A DNA stretch of 18,425 bases from Lachnospiraceae bacterium UBA2864 (GCA_002350525.1 DEFA01000052.1:78462-96886), one strand, 5' to 3'; shown: positions 7,872-15,301, counted from the stretch's first letter. Numbers and translations: made by a program. Notes: generated by a model from the letters alone, not told the origin.

Positions 7872-7905
7872 AAGCACGAAAGTGAATAAAAGTACGAAAG
7901 CGAAT
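7852..7905 (+). repeat. Three tandem 18-bp units spanning the lipoprotein stop codon
   Basis: Units at 7852-7869, 7870-7887 and 7888-7905 differ by one to three bases. Each encodes K-Y/H-x-S-E in the lipoprotein frame; the TAA formed at the unit boundary is therefore duplicated at the second boundary. The third unit runs into non-stop sequence. The first unit is the coding C-terminus of the lipoprotein, the other two lie downstream of its stop. Confidence 0.85.
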
Positions 7906-7921
7906 ATAACATGATTTTAGA

Positions 7922-7972
7922 ATGTGGCAGTTGAGATGAATTATCAGACTCGACTGTCACATCTCTTTATTA
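7922..7972 (+). terminator. Strong terminator after the lipoprotein gene
   Basis: ATGTGGCAGTTGAG pairs with CTCGACTGTCACAT over 14 bp including two G-U pairs, with a loop of about 13 nt and the tail CTCTTTATT. The stem resembles that of the terminator at 15888-15922 (GTGACAG/CTGTCAC). Confidence 0.85.
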
Positions 7973-8007
7973 TAAAATAACTGTATATCACTATTTCGAG
8001 GTATATT

Positions 8008-9606
8008 ATGATCAGTAATACTCAAAGAAAAAGAATAATGCTTTATATCGCGGCATTTATGATCATAATGTTATATAACTACCTGAATACATTTATTCCG
8101 GGAAGTTCGCATGATATCATCTCATTTTCGTACATGGGATTTGTTGTTGTATGGTATCTCTCCATAAAAGAGAGAGTAATAGATGACAGTATGCATAGAT
8201 GCTTTATGGTCGGAACTTTGTCACTCATTCTGCTATTTATATTACGTCTGGCAAGATGGAATTATTTTGGAATGTTTGAAATGCCAAATGAGCTGCTGAG
8301 ATACATGAATTACATTCCACTATTATTTATACCGCTTGTATCACTGAATGCGGCTCTTAAGGTCGGCATATATAACCGGGAGAAAACCCGTATTCTGCTG
8401 ATGGTTCTTTGGATAGTCGGAATCATTCTCTGTACTGTTGTACTTACAAATACATTTCATAATCTTGTTTTTAAAATCAAAGACCGTGATCCGGATAACT
8501 TCAGCTACAGCTTTGGTCCGGGATACTATATCATCGTACTTTTCTCACTTACATCCATTATTGCTGCATTTATAATCCTGATACACAGATGCCGCCTTTC
8601 AACAAGCAGAAGGCTGGCTTTTATTCCGATACTAACTCTGGTCTTCGGAATACTGCTTATTGCTGTATATTTTATCTGCGGCGGAGCTCCGAAACTGTTT
8701 GGTTCAAAACTATATAACCTTCAGGAAATATACATTTTCCTGTATATCGCATTCTGGGAAAGCTGTATCCAGATAGGACTGATTCCGACGAATTCCGACT
8801 ACGGGAAGATATTCGAGGCGTCTATTCTGGATGCATATATTTGCGATAGAAACGGAAATATGGTATACAGCACAAAAAACTATAATCCAAATGGAGAAAA
8901 CGATAACAAGAGAGTTACCGAACAGGATATCAGAGCCGGTAAAGTTATCTGGCAGGATGATATCTCGTCCGTAAAGGAGATAAGAGCATCCTTAACAGAG
9001 GTTACAAAAGAGCTTGCCGATGAGAACGAGCTCCTGGAATTAGAACACGAGATGAGCAGTAAGAGAGAAGAACTTGAAACTCTCAGAAATCTATATGATG
9101 AGTTATATGATTCCGTGAATTTAGAGATAAGAAGCCTCAGAAAGCTTCTTACAGAGATACGAGAGAATCGCTCCGATGAACTTCCTCTTATAAGACAAGC
9201 GACCGTTCTCGGTGCATTTATCAAAAGGCGCTCAAATCTTTCGATACTTGCGCACAACGCTCCTGAGATAGATATGAAGGAGCTGGAATATTCCCTTCGG
9301 GAATCGATGTACTATCTGTCGCTGGCTGGTGTTAAGTGCAGTGTCATGATGGACGGCAGGGGAAAAGTCTCGGCTGAAAAGCTGATTAAAATGTATGAGA
9401 TATTCCATGCAATTTCTTCAGAACTCTTCAGTATAAAATGTAATGTCATGGTAAATGTATCGAAAACAGCTGATCTTACCATGAAGATAATGATAGACAG
9501 ACTTGTTGACAATGATTTTAAAGAATCACTAAAAGATAAGTTCACAGATGGACTTGAAATGGCCTTTGATAAGGATGAAGGGATAACATATATAATATGC
9601 AGATAA
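8008..9606 (+). CDS. Multi-TM (7TM-type) sensor protein with PAS-like and degenerate kinase core
   Basis: 532 aa. Seven to eight hydrophobic segments (about 9-29, 37-52, 66-83, 99-117, 128-147, 172-193, 204-224, 240-259) match the N-terminal 7TM region of HisKA_7TM-type sensors. A PAS-like strand pattern follows (ILDAYICDRNGNMVYS, 273-288), then a long coiled coil (about 322-385). Where a histidine-kinase dimerisation helix would carry HDxxG, the protein reads EIRSLRKLLTEIRE with no histidine. The C-terminal 110 residues have a GHKL-like helix and strand layout but no N-box asparagine and no DxG or GxG ATP-lid motif. I infer a sensor without kinase activity. GAGG stands 6 bases before ATG 8008. 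The stop overlaps the next gene, which encodes the intact kinase core, so the two are probably made in equal amounts and act together. Confidence 0.75.
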   Translation: MISNTQRKRIMLYIAAFMIIMLYNYLNTFIPGSSHDIISFSYMGFVVVWYLSIKERVIDDSMHRCFMVGTLSLILLFILRLARWNYFGMFEMPNELLRYMNYIPLLFIPLVSLNAALKVGIYNREKTRILLMVLWIVGIILCTVVLTNTFHNLVFKIKDRDPDNFSYSFGPGYYIIVLFSLTSIIAAFIILIHRCRLSTSRRLAFIPILTLVFGILLIAVYFICGGAPKLFGSKLYNLQEIYIFLYIAFWESCIQIGLIPTNSDYGKIFEASILDAYICDRNGNMVYSTKNYNPNGENDNKRVTEQDIRAGKVIWQDDISSVKEIRASLTEVTKELADENELLELEHEMSSKREELETLRNLYDELYDSVNLEIRSLRKLLTEIRENRSDELPLIRQATVLGAFIKRRSNLSILAHNAPEIDMKELEYSLRESMYYLSLAGVKCSVMMDGRGKVSAEKLIKMYEIFHAISSELFSIKCNVMVNVSKTADLTMKIMIDRLVDNDFKESLKDKFTDGLEMAFDKDEGITYIICR

Positions 9607-10871
9607 TGCCGGTCTTAAAAGTAAATATTCCATATAATCTGATGATACTCAGAGGAATATTTTTCCTGTGGGCATCATTTCTGTTTCTCAACTTCGTCTA
9701 TAGACTGTTTGAGGCTGTAAGGAGCAGAAAGGGCTATCGAGAACTTTCTCTCCTGATAGTTCCTGTCGTTATATGTTTTCTTATCACAATCTTTGCCGAA
9801 GAGGGAATCCTCCTTGCAATGGGAACGGAATACGTTATCGGAATCGCAGTTGTTCTCGTGATTATGACTATCCTTTCCTTTGTACAGCTTGCGGTCGGCA
9901 TAAGAAACAGAAAACGCTGTATCGATCTTAACTCAGTTAAGGAGTCCGTAGATAAACTTGTCACAGGAGTATGCTGCTATTTTGAGGACGGAAGGATAAA
10001 ACTTCATAACTTAAGTATGGAAGGGATATGGAGAAGCCTTACGGGACAGAGTCTGGTAGACGGACGAAGTCTATGGAGTATACTGTCAGAAGGACAGGCA
10101 AAGCTCGGAACATGTATTAAAGACGGTGATAATCCTATATATGAGCTTCCTGACGGAAATGTACGAAGCTTCAGAAGAACATATATTGAAACCGACGGAA
10201 TGAGACTATATGAAGTTCTGGCCGCCGATGTGACGGAAGAGTTTGCGCTTATAAGCGAACTGGAGGAGAAGGAAGATAGATTAAGATACAGAGGGGCACG
10301 CCTTAAGGCTCTCGGTGAGAAGATTGATGCTCTAAATATCGAGAAGGAGATTCTCAACTCGAAGATCAGGCTGCATGACGACTGGGGACGCGCACTCCTT
10401 ACCGCAAAAGCCTATATGGAGAATCCGGATGATGAAACGAGAAGAGAATTTCTGTCTATATGGGAGCGAAACATTTCCTATGTAGAGGAAAATGAACCGT
10501 CTCTCGCAAAGGATGCTTATGATGATATTATCCGAAGTGCAGAAGCTCTCGGACTCAGAATAGATATCGAAGGCGAGCTTCCTGAGGATTATGATATGAG
10601 AAATGTGGTCATACAGGCCATGACTGTCTGTCTCAGCAACATGGTTAAGCATGCTGAAGGAAAATTACTTGAAGTAAGATCCGAAAACAGCAGCGGAAGA
10701 TTTACAGTAACATTAACAAATGATGGCGAAAGTCCGGATGAGGTTATAGAAGAGAAGGGTGGACTTAAGAATCTTAGAAAGAAGGTAGAAGCACAAGGAT
10801 GGCAGATGAAGGTAGAGAGCAGTCCGAGATTTGTGCTCAATATAGAAATGGGGGATAAAAATGGCATATAG
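9597..10871 (+). CDS. Membrane sensor histidine kinase with GHKL ATPase
   Basis: 424 aa. Three TM segments (about 14-34, 50-67, 79-100) lead to a PAS-like domain (about 118-215, with DGRIKLHN and LPDGNVRSFRRTY), a coiled coil (216-255), and a HisKA_3-like phosphoacceptor LHDDWGRALLTAK with H260. The ATPase follows: N-box LSNMVKHA (346-353, N348), then TNDGESPDEV (374-383) and the lid KGGLKNLR (387-394). This is the NarX/DesK-like kinase class that pairs with LuxR-type regulators. It overlaps the preceding sensor gene by 10 bases; ATG 9606 forms a TAATG stop-start overlap and is an alternative start removing three residues. It overlaps the regulator gene by 11 bases. It keeps the catalytic parts missing from its upstream neighbour but has the smaller membrane domain. 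Confidence 0.85.
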   Translation: MQIMPVLKVNIPYNLMILRGIFFLWASFLFLNFVYRLFEAVRSRKGYRELSLLIVPVVICFLITIFAEEGILLAMGTEYVIGIAVVLVIMTILSFVQLAVGIRNRKRCIDLNSVKESVDKLVTGVCCYFEDGRIKLHNLSMEGIWRSLTGQSLVDGRSLWSILSEGQAKLGTCIKDGDNPIYELPDGNVRSFRRTYIETDGMRLYEVLAADVTEEFALISELEEKEDRLRYRGARLKALGEKIDALNIEKEILNSKIRLHDDWGRALLTAKAYMENPDDETRREFLSIWERNISYVEENEPSLAKDAYDDIIRSAEALGLRIDIEGELPEDYDMRNVVIQAMTVCLSNMVKHAEGKLLEVRSENSSGRFTVTLTNDGESPDEVIEEKGGLKNLRKKVEAQGWQMKVESSPRFVLNIEMGDKNGI

Positions 10872-11484
10872 AGTACTTATAGTTGATGATCAGAAGATGC
10901 AGAGGATAGCGCTTGAAACAAGCCTTTCTGAGAATCCTGATTATCAGATAGTTGATTCGATAGGAAATGCTGAGATTGCCGTGAGCTTTGCACGTAGCAA
11001 GGAACTCGACCTGATAATAATGGATATAGTAATGACCGCTGGCCTAAACGGAATTGAAGCAGCAGCTACAATTAAAAGAGAGCATCCTCACATAAAAATT
11101 ATACTTGTTACAAGCATGCCGGAGGTTTCATATATCGAAAAGGCGAGGGAAGCCGGCGCAGAGGGTATGTGGTATAAAGAATATGAAGCCCTCCCGCTGA
11201 TGAAGGTTATCGAGAAGGTTCTCGCCGGAGAGATAGTATATCCTGAGGAGACGCCTGTACTTTCCATAGGAAATGCATCCAGCGATGAATTTACACCGAG
11301 AGAGCTGGATGTCCTGCGGAAAGTGGTATATGGTTACACGGATCAGGAGATTGCAGATATGCTGAATATGAGCAGGTGGACCGTAAGGACTCATGTAAAG
11401 AGTCTTATGCAGAAAACCGGCTTTAAGAATCGAGTAGAACTGGCTGTGAATGTCCGTTCTTCCGGACTGGTTATTGATGAATAG
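10861..11484 (+). CDS. NarL/LuxR-family response regulator
   Basis: 207 aa. The receiver domain (1-122) has the acidic pair D9-D10, phosphoacceptor D55 in LIIMDIVM, T84 and the switch lysine region (WYKEYEALPL, K106). The output domain (about 143-205) is a LuxR-type helix-turn-helix: TPRELDVLRKVVYGYTDQEI, then ADMLNMSRWTVRTHVKSLMQKTG. It should be phosphorylated by the kinase encoded just upstream and bind promoter DNA as a dimer. ATG 10861 overlaps the kinase stop by 11 bases and is preceded by GGGG in the kinase coding sequence, so translation is coupled. Its target genes are not in evidence; the accessory genes downstream are candidates only by position. Confidence 0.92.
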   Translation: MAYRVLIVDDQKMQRIALETSLSENPDYQIVDSIGNAEIAVSFARSKELDLIIMDIVMTAGLNGIEAAATIKREHPHIKIILVTSMPEVSYIEKAREAGAEGMWYKEYEALPLMKVIEKVLAGEIVYPEETPVLSIGNASSDEFTPRELDVLRKVVYGYTDQEIADMLNMSRWTVRTHVKSLMQKTGFKNRVELAVNVRSSGLVIDE

Positions 11485-11644
11485 AACTGTGATTATTTCT
11501 GCTATTTTTGTTTTCATAACAAAAGTAAGGTACGATAAATTGTCAACTCATTACCCGAAGAATGATGGTTTAGTTGGAGATAAACACTCTGAAACTTATC
11601 AGGAGACAGTGGTTGATCGTTCTTATTACGAAAAAAAGAAGTAG
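11477..11644 (+). CDS. Possible 55-aa peptide with one hydrophobic segment
   Basis: ATG 11477 overlaps the regulator stop codon (ATGAATAG), a usual arrangement for coupled translation, but there is no Shine-Dalgarno match. The product starts MNRTVIISAIFVFITKV, one short hydrophobic segment, and continues with about 38 polar residues ending in YYEKKK. It would be a small secreted or membrane-tethered peptide at the end of the signalling operon. It could equally be chance open frame in the roughly 235-base spacer 11485-11718, where I see no other gene and only a weak CAAC-TCATT/AATGA-GTTG stem near 11538-11576. Confidence 0.25.
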   Translation: MNRTVIISAIFVFITKVRYDKLSTHYPKNDGLVGDKHSETYQETVVDRSYYEKKK

Positions 11645-11718
11645 ATTGATATCCTTTAGCGTGTTATTCCAGCATAATTGACTAAGATAAATCAGGATTT
11701 ACGGATAGGAGAAAGATA

Positions 11719-12183
11719 GTGAGGACATATTCGGCAGAAGAAAAGGAATTCTTAAAAGACCACAGTTATATTGAAGATGTGATAGACGGCCATCGCCTGC
11801 GTTATATCAGTTCCGGACCGGAGAAGGCGCGAACCATCGTATTCATGAACGGCTTGGAGATTCAGCAGATGTTCATGCGTTACGCCCAGGCATTTGAAGA
11901 TGACCGCCGCAATAAATCAAAGATAATCCATTCATTCAGAATGGTCGGAGAATTAATTCATGAGCCGCTCATAAAGACTTCGGACTTTGACCCTGTCCGA
12001 GGGCGGATACTTCTGCTGCAACCGGAAAATGATATATTTTCCAAAAAGGATCAGAAAACGCTTGAAGAGTTACTGCCAGAACCGGAAGTGCATTATATGC
12101 GGGGAAGTCATCATGGACCGTGGGTTTTGCAGGAAGATTACATTTTATTGATCAGGGATTTTCTGAAAGGACTTGCTGAATGA
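11719..12183 (+). pseudogene. Alpha/beta hydrolase with the central catalytic block deleted
   Basis: 154 aa from GTG 11719 (AGGAG 7 bases upstream, so it is probably still translated). Residues 17-60 read as the N-terminal part of an alpha/beta hydrolase (VIDGHRLRYISSG, TIVFMNGLEIQQMFMRYAQ). Residues 63-154 read as the C-terminal third, with RGRILLLQPENDIFS (the acid-residue strand) and HYMRGSHHGPW (the catalytic histidine). The nucleophile elbow G-x-S-x-G and the cap region between them are absent. Such hydrolases are usually about 270-290 aa, so roughly 120-130 residues are missing, apparently by an in-frame deletion around 11890-11910. It cannot be a normal serine hydrolase. It could persist as a binding protein, but a decaying gene is the simpler reading. 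Confidence 0.65.
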
Positions 12184-12218
12184 GATATCAACAGATTCCA
12201 GTTTGAGGAGGTGATTGT

Positions 12219-12269
12219 ATCAAATTCCTCAAGGAAGAACTGTATAGGTTCTATAAGATAGCACGATGA
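12219..12269 (+). other. Possible leader peptide or gene remnant with non-ATG start
   Basis: A perfect GAGGAGG site (12205-12211) is followed 7 bases later by ATC, from which the frame reads IKFLKEELYRFYKIAR then TGA. An ATG to ATC change in a real start codon, or use of ATC as a rare start, would make this a short basic peptide. It sits upstream of the terminator-like hairpin before the 12421 hydrolase, the position of an attenuator leader. It may also be the start of a deleted gene. Confidence 0.22.
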
Positions 12270-12328
12270 TAGATTATACCGGAATAAAACGAATTAAGAA
12301 GTTTTCATATTTGGTTGTAAGCTGTGAG

Positions 12329-12359
12329 TTGACAGATTGCAAGCCTTAGCTGGTAGAAG
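12329..12359 (+). promoter_or_regulatory. Candidate promoter for the hydrolase-XRE operon
   Basis: A perfect -35 TTGACA at 12329-12334 is followed after 19 bases by TAGAAG (12354-12359) with a TGn extension at 12351-12353. The spacing is 2 bases longer than ideal and the -10 is imperfect. Transcription from here would start near 12365, at the left arm of the next hairpin. Confidence 0.35.
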
Positions 12360-12362
12360 TAA

Positions 12363-12420
12363 ACCGCCCTTTTTTGTAAGGTTAGAACGAAATCATACAA
12401 AGGAAAGGACGGTATTTTTT
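12363..12420 (+). promoter_or_regulatory. Terminator-like hairpin covering the SD, U tract abutting the start codon
   Basis: The arm 12363-12378 (ACCGCCCTTTTTTGTA) pairs with 12396-12413 (TACAAAGGAAAGGACGGT), giving about 15 Watson-Crick pairs with one C-A mismatch and a 2-nt bulge, and a 17-nt loop. It is followed by ATTTTTT (12414-12420) and then ATG 12421. The 3' arm holds the AGGA-type ribosome sites of that gene. It can act as an intrinsic terminator or as an SD-sequestering stem, so expression of the downstream operon would need antitermination or unfolding. Confidence 0.55.
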
Positions 12421-13494
12421 ATGAAAGAAATCAAGAGGAAAGGTAGATTTAAAAGAGTTGTAAAAAGAATAGTGAAGGGAATGCTTATAGTGTTAGGTGT
12501 GATTACCGCGTTAACTATAGTATTGTCAGTAGGAACCTATTTATATAATAGGTCATGCCTTGAAAAGGAAGCGAAGTTGATACTCCATAAGGGACAGTAT
12601 GTTGAAGTAGATGGACATGATATGAATCTGCTGATAGAGGGTGAGGGAGATAAAACTCTAGTATTTTTGGCAGGAGCCGGTACACCGTCACCGATACTTG
12701 ATTTTAAACCTCTGACGGATATCATAAAGAATGATGTAAAGGTTGTTATAATAGAAAAATTCGGTTATGGTTATAGTGATGAGATAGACGGTGATAGAAC
12801 TGTTGATGTTATTATGGAGCAGGATCGAGAGGCTCTACTCGCGGCCGGTGTGGAAGGACCTTATATCCTGTGTCCGCATTCTGCATCGGGCTTTGAGGCA
12901 ATGTACTGGGCAAACCACTACCCTGATGAAGTGGAAGCAATAATAGGTCTTGATATGGGAATTCCTGAAGAATATGATTATATGGGAGTTGACTGGGAGA
13001 ACCTTCAAGCAGAGGATCCCGTAGAAACTGCAAAAGATATGGAATTCTATGATTTTTGGGTATATAAAGTAGGTCTTATGAGATATATGAATGCTGAGGA
13101 GATATTTCCGGCATTAAAATCGAATTATCTAACTGAAGATGAAAAGATGGAATATAGGGCCATAATGTATTCTAAGTATCAGAATGGGTATGATGCCACA
13201 ATAAATCATGAACAGTGGTTTACGGATAGGATGATCAGGGAAATGAAGGCTCTATATGACGGGTCTATTCCTGATGTGCCTACATTGATGTTTGTGACAA
13301 ATGATAAAACGCTTGAACCAATGGTGAAAGATATGGATAATTGGCTTCTGATTCATCAGAATTATATGGATAACATTTCCGATGGGAAACTCGTGGAACT
13401 AAATGCAAATCACTATTTCTATACAGAGATACCGGAGGAAGTTTCGACGGAAATTAAAGAGTTTATTCAGACACTTGAGGAGGACGAAAGATGA
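12421..13494 (+). CDS. Membrane-anchored alpha/beta hydrolase
   Basis: 357 aa. A basic N-terminus (1-20) and one TM segment (about 21-41) anchor it in the membrane with the hydrolase domain outside. The domain shows VFLAGAGTPSP (81-91, oxyanion region), EKFGYGYSD (112-120), and the nucleophile elbow CPHSASGFEAMYWA with S154, where proline replaces the usual first glycine. The C-terminal LMFVTNDKTLEP strand and NANHYFY supply candidate acid and histidine. The substrate is not predictable. ATG 12421 is chosen over the in-frame TTG 12337, since the latter lacks an SD and adds residues that do not look like protein. The stop codon overlaps the next start (ATGA at 13491-13494), so hydrolase and membrane regulator are translationally coupled. 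Confidence 0.82.
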   Translation: MKEIKRKGRFKRVVKRIVKGMLIVLGVITALTIVLSVGTYLYNRSCLEKEAKLILHKGQYVEVDGHDMNLLIEGEGDKTLVFLAGAGTPSPILDFKPLTDIIKNDVKVVIIEKFGYGYSDEIDGDRTVDVIMEQDREALLAAGVEGPYILCPHSASGFEAMYWANHYPDEVEAIIGLDMGIPEEYDYMGVDWENLQAEDPVETAKDMEFYDFWVYKVGLMRYMNAEEIFPALKSNYLTEDEKMEYRAIMYSKYQNGYDATINHEQWFTDRMIREMKALYDGSIPDVPTLMFVTNDKTLEPMVKDMDNWLLIHQNYMDNISDGKLVELNANHYFYTEIPEEVSTEIKEFIQTLEEDER

Positions 13495-14300
13495 TTCTTT
13501 CTGAAAAAATAACAGAATTAAGAAAGAAAAATGGGCTTTCGCAGGAAGAATTCGGAGCAGAGATTGGAGTGAGCAGGCAGGCAGTTTCGAAATGGGAAAT
13601 GGCACAGGCGACGCCTGATCTGAATAAGATAATGAAAATTTCTGATTTTTTTGGTGTTCCTACAGACTTTCTTCTGAAAGATGAGTACGATTTGACATTT
13701 CTGGATAACAATGTAGGATTTAAAAATGTAAATAGTGATGAGAACGGGAAAACAACTGATCTTGAAAAGGTTTCCTCAAATACTAAAATGATAGAACTTT
13801 CTGAGATACAAAGTTATCTGGATATCAATAGAAAATCAGCCAGAAATTTCGTGATAGCTATATTTCTTTTCTTTGTTTCCCCATTTGCAGGGATTGTCAT
13901 ATCTACATTCAATGAACCATATGCTATAGTGGGATTGGTTATACAGCTCCTTATACTTATTGTTGTGGCAATGATAATAGTGCTTACCATATGGGAGTTG
14001 TCAAAGCATAGAATACTTGGTAGTGGAGAAACAGAACTTGCTTACGGAGTTCGCAGTGTTATAGAAGAGAGGAAGAAAGGATTTGAACCTACATTTCTTA
14101 AAGGAATTATATTTGGGATTATATGTTTTCTTGCTTTTGTTATCCCTATAATAGTTGTTTCGGCATTTACTGATGACAACAATGTGGCAATAATCATTGC
14201 ATCCTGTATTATGCTGCTTATCTTTGCCACAGGTGTCTCTGTAATTACTTATGTTGTGATAATTAATCATGGATATAATACGGTTCTCAAGATTAAATGA
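13491..14300 (+). CDS. XRE-family HTH regulator with four TM segments
   Basis: 269 aa. Residues 5-62 are a classic XRE helix-turn-helix: ITELRKKNGLSQEEFGAEIG, then VSRQAVSKWE and DLNKIMKISDFFGVPTDFLL. After a polar linker (63-115) come hydrophobic segments at about 117-139, 144-167, 203-225 and 231-256, with a charged loop (168-200) between pairs. It would be a DNA-binding protein held at the membrane, a common Firmicutes design for one-component regulators that sense membrane or extracellular cues. The start overlaps the hydrolase stop (ATGA). The SD GAGGACG lies within the hydrolase 3' end. The natural hypothesis is autoregulation of the 12421-14300 operon, possibly in response to the partner hydrolase. 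Confidence 0.85.
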   Translation: MILSEKITELRKKNGLSQEEFGAEIGVSRQAVSKWEMAQATPDLNKIMKISDFFGVPTDFLLKDEYDLTFLDNNVGFKNVNSDENGKTTDLEKVSSNTKMIELSEIQSYLDINRKSARNFVIAIFLFFVSPFAGIVISTFNEPYAIVGLVIQLLILIVVAMIIVLTIWELSKHRILGSGETELAYGVRSVIEERKKGFEPTFLKGIIFGIICFLAFVIPIIVVSAFTDDNNVAIIIASCIMLLIFATGVSVITYVVIINHGYNTVLKIK

Positions 14301-14324
14301 ATGTCTGTATGACGCTAATCTTGA
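14287..14324. repeat. Inverted repeat over the XRE stop codon
   Basis: TCAAGATTA (14287-14295) and TAATCTTGA (14316-14324) are perfect 9-bp complements with a 20-nt loop, and the XRE stop (14298-14300) lies in the loop. No T run follows, so it may be a weak terminator, an RNA-processing stem or an operator. Confidence 0.4.
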
Positions 14325-14353
14325 AATAAGAAAGATGGTTGAAGATAAATAAT

Positions 14354-15301
14354 ATGGAAAGTAAAAGTATTATACCCGACGAAAAAGTCGAAGAATTATT
14401 CTGCTATTATGCTAATAAAGATGATCAGTCTGCTAAGTGGATCGGTGTTACCAAATCCGGAAAATATTATAATGTCGAAACACACACGTACAATATAGGT
14501 TCGGCATATTCGAACAGTCACATATACTATCCGATAGAGCCGGATGAAGTAGATTATTTTATGAAAATTGCCGAGAATCGTAAGAGAACAGAAGAATTAA
14601 AGGCTTTAGAAGAAGAACGGAGCCGTCTTGAAGATCAGGCCCGTCTGATAACAAACGGATCGGATAAAGATTTCTATAAAAAGAAAAATACGGATATCAT
14701 ATGGTGGGTAAAAGATGATAACGGTGAGCAAAAGTTCTCTTTTGACAGAGAAACGGTTTTTAATCTGATGACCGATTATCCGGAAAAGCTTACTCCTGAG
14801 CAGAAAGAAATCTTTGAAAAGGAAAATCCGTACTGGAAGGTATATTTTAAAAAGAGGAATATAAGCATGAATGATAATAATCAGGAAATTAAGTTCGTAC
14901 AAGATATAACTCCCGAAGAGTATATGCAGCTTAGACGTGATGTGGGATGGAAGGAATTCCCTCTTGAACAGGCTAAGGCATGTATTGATAATGCATACTA
15001 TGTAGTATGTGTAAGAGACGGAGAAAAAGCCATCGGTGTTGTAAGACTTCTCTGGGACGGCGGATATATCGCGTTTTTATCTGATGTTATCGTTGACGCC
15101 GCATACCGCGGTCAGGGAATAGGAAAAACTCTTGTTGAGTCCTGCCTGATTCAACTGAAGAAGGATATGAAACCTGGATATAAGGTTAAAATAACTCTTA
15201 ATTCTGCAAAGGGTAAAGAACCTTTCTATGAAAAATTCGGATTTAAAGTCCGTCCGAATGATGATGCAGGTGCGGGAATGGATCAATGGTTAGAAGGATA
15301 A
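14354..15301 (+). CDS. Multi-domain fusion protein with C-terminal GNAT acetyltransferase
   Basis: 315 aa from ATG 14354 (weak ribosome site; an in-frame TTG at 14339 is an alternative). Residues 1-75 are an unrecognised module (KWIGVTKSGKYYNVETHTYN). Residues 76-100 form a short charged coiled coil. Residues 106-168 carry DIIWWVKD, FSFDRETVFNLMTDYPEKLT and FEKENPYWKVYF, which I recognise as a small Firmicutes domain usually found as a stand-alone protein (possibly DUF7675, low certainty). Residues 172-315 are a GNAT acetyltransferase with FLSDVIVDAAYRGQGIGKTL (acetyl-CoA loop R/Q-x-x-G-x-G) and FYEKFGF. An internal ATG at 14867 has AGAGG 9 bases upstream, so a stand-alone 144-aa GNAT could also be made. 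The acceptor substrate is unknown. The stop is 4 bases before the next ATG. Confidence 0.75.
   Translation: MESKSIIPDEKVEELFCYYANKDDQSAKWIGVTKSGKYYNVETHTYNIGSAYSNSHIYYPIEPDEVDYFMKIAENRKRTEELKALEEERSRLEDQARLITNGSDKDFYKKKNTDIIWWVKDDNGEQKFSFDRETVFNLMTDYPEKLTPEQKEIFEKENPYWKVYFKKRNISMNDNNQEIKFVQDITPEEYMQLRRDVGWKEFPLEQAKACIDNAYYVVCVRDGEKAIGVVRLLWDGGYIAFLSDVIVDAAYRGQGIGKTLVESCLIQLKKDMKPGYKVKITLNSAKGKEPFYEKFGFKVRPNDDAGAGMDQWLEG

Noticed and set aside
7852..7905. CRISPR-like repeat array
   Set aside because: Units are directly tandem without spacers, only 18 bp long, and continue the coding sequence of the lipoprotein.
12337..12420. TTG start extending the membrane hydrolase by 28 residues
   Set aside because: The stretch forms the hairpin and U tract and encodes no credible signal; ATG 12421 begins a normal basic-plus-TM anchor.
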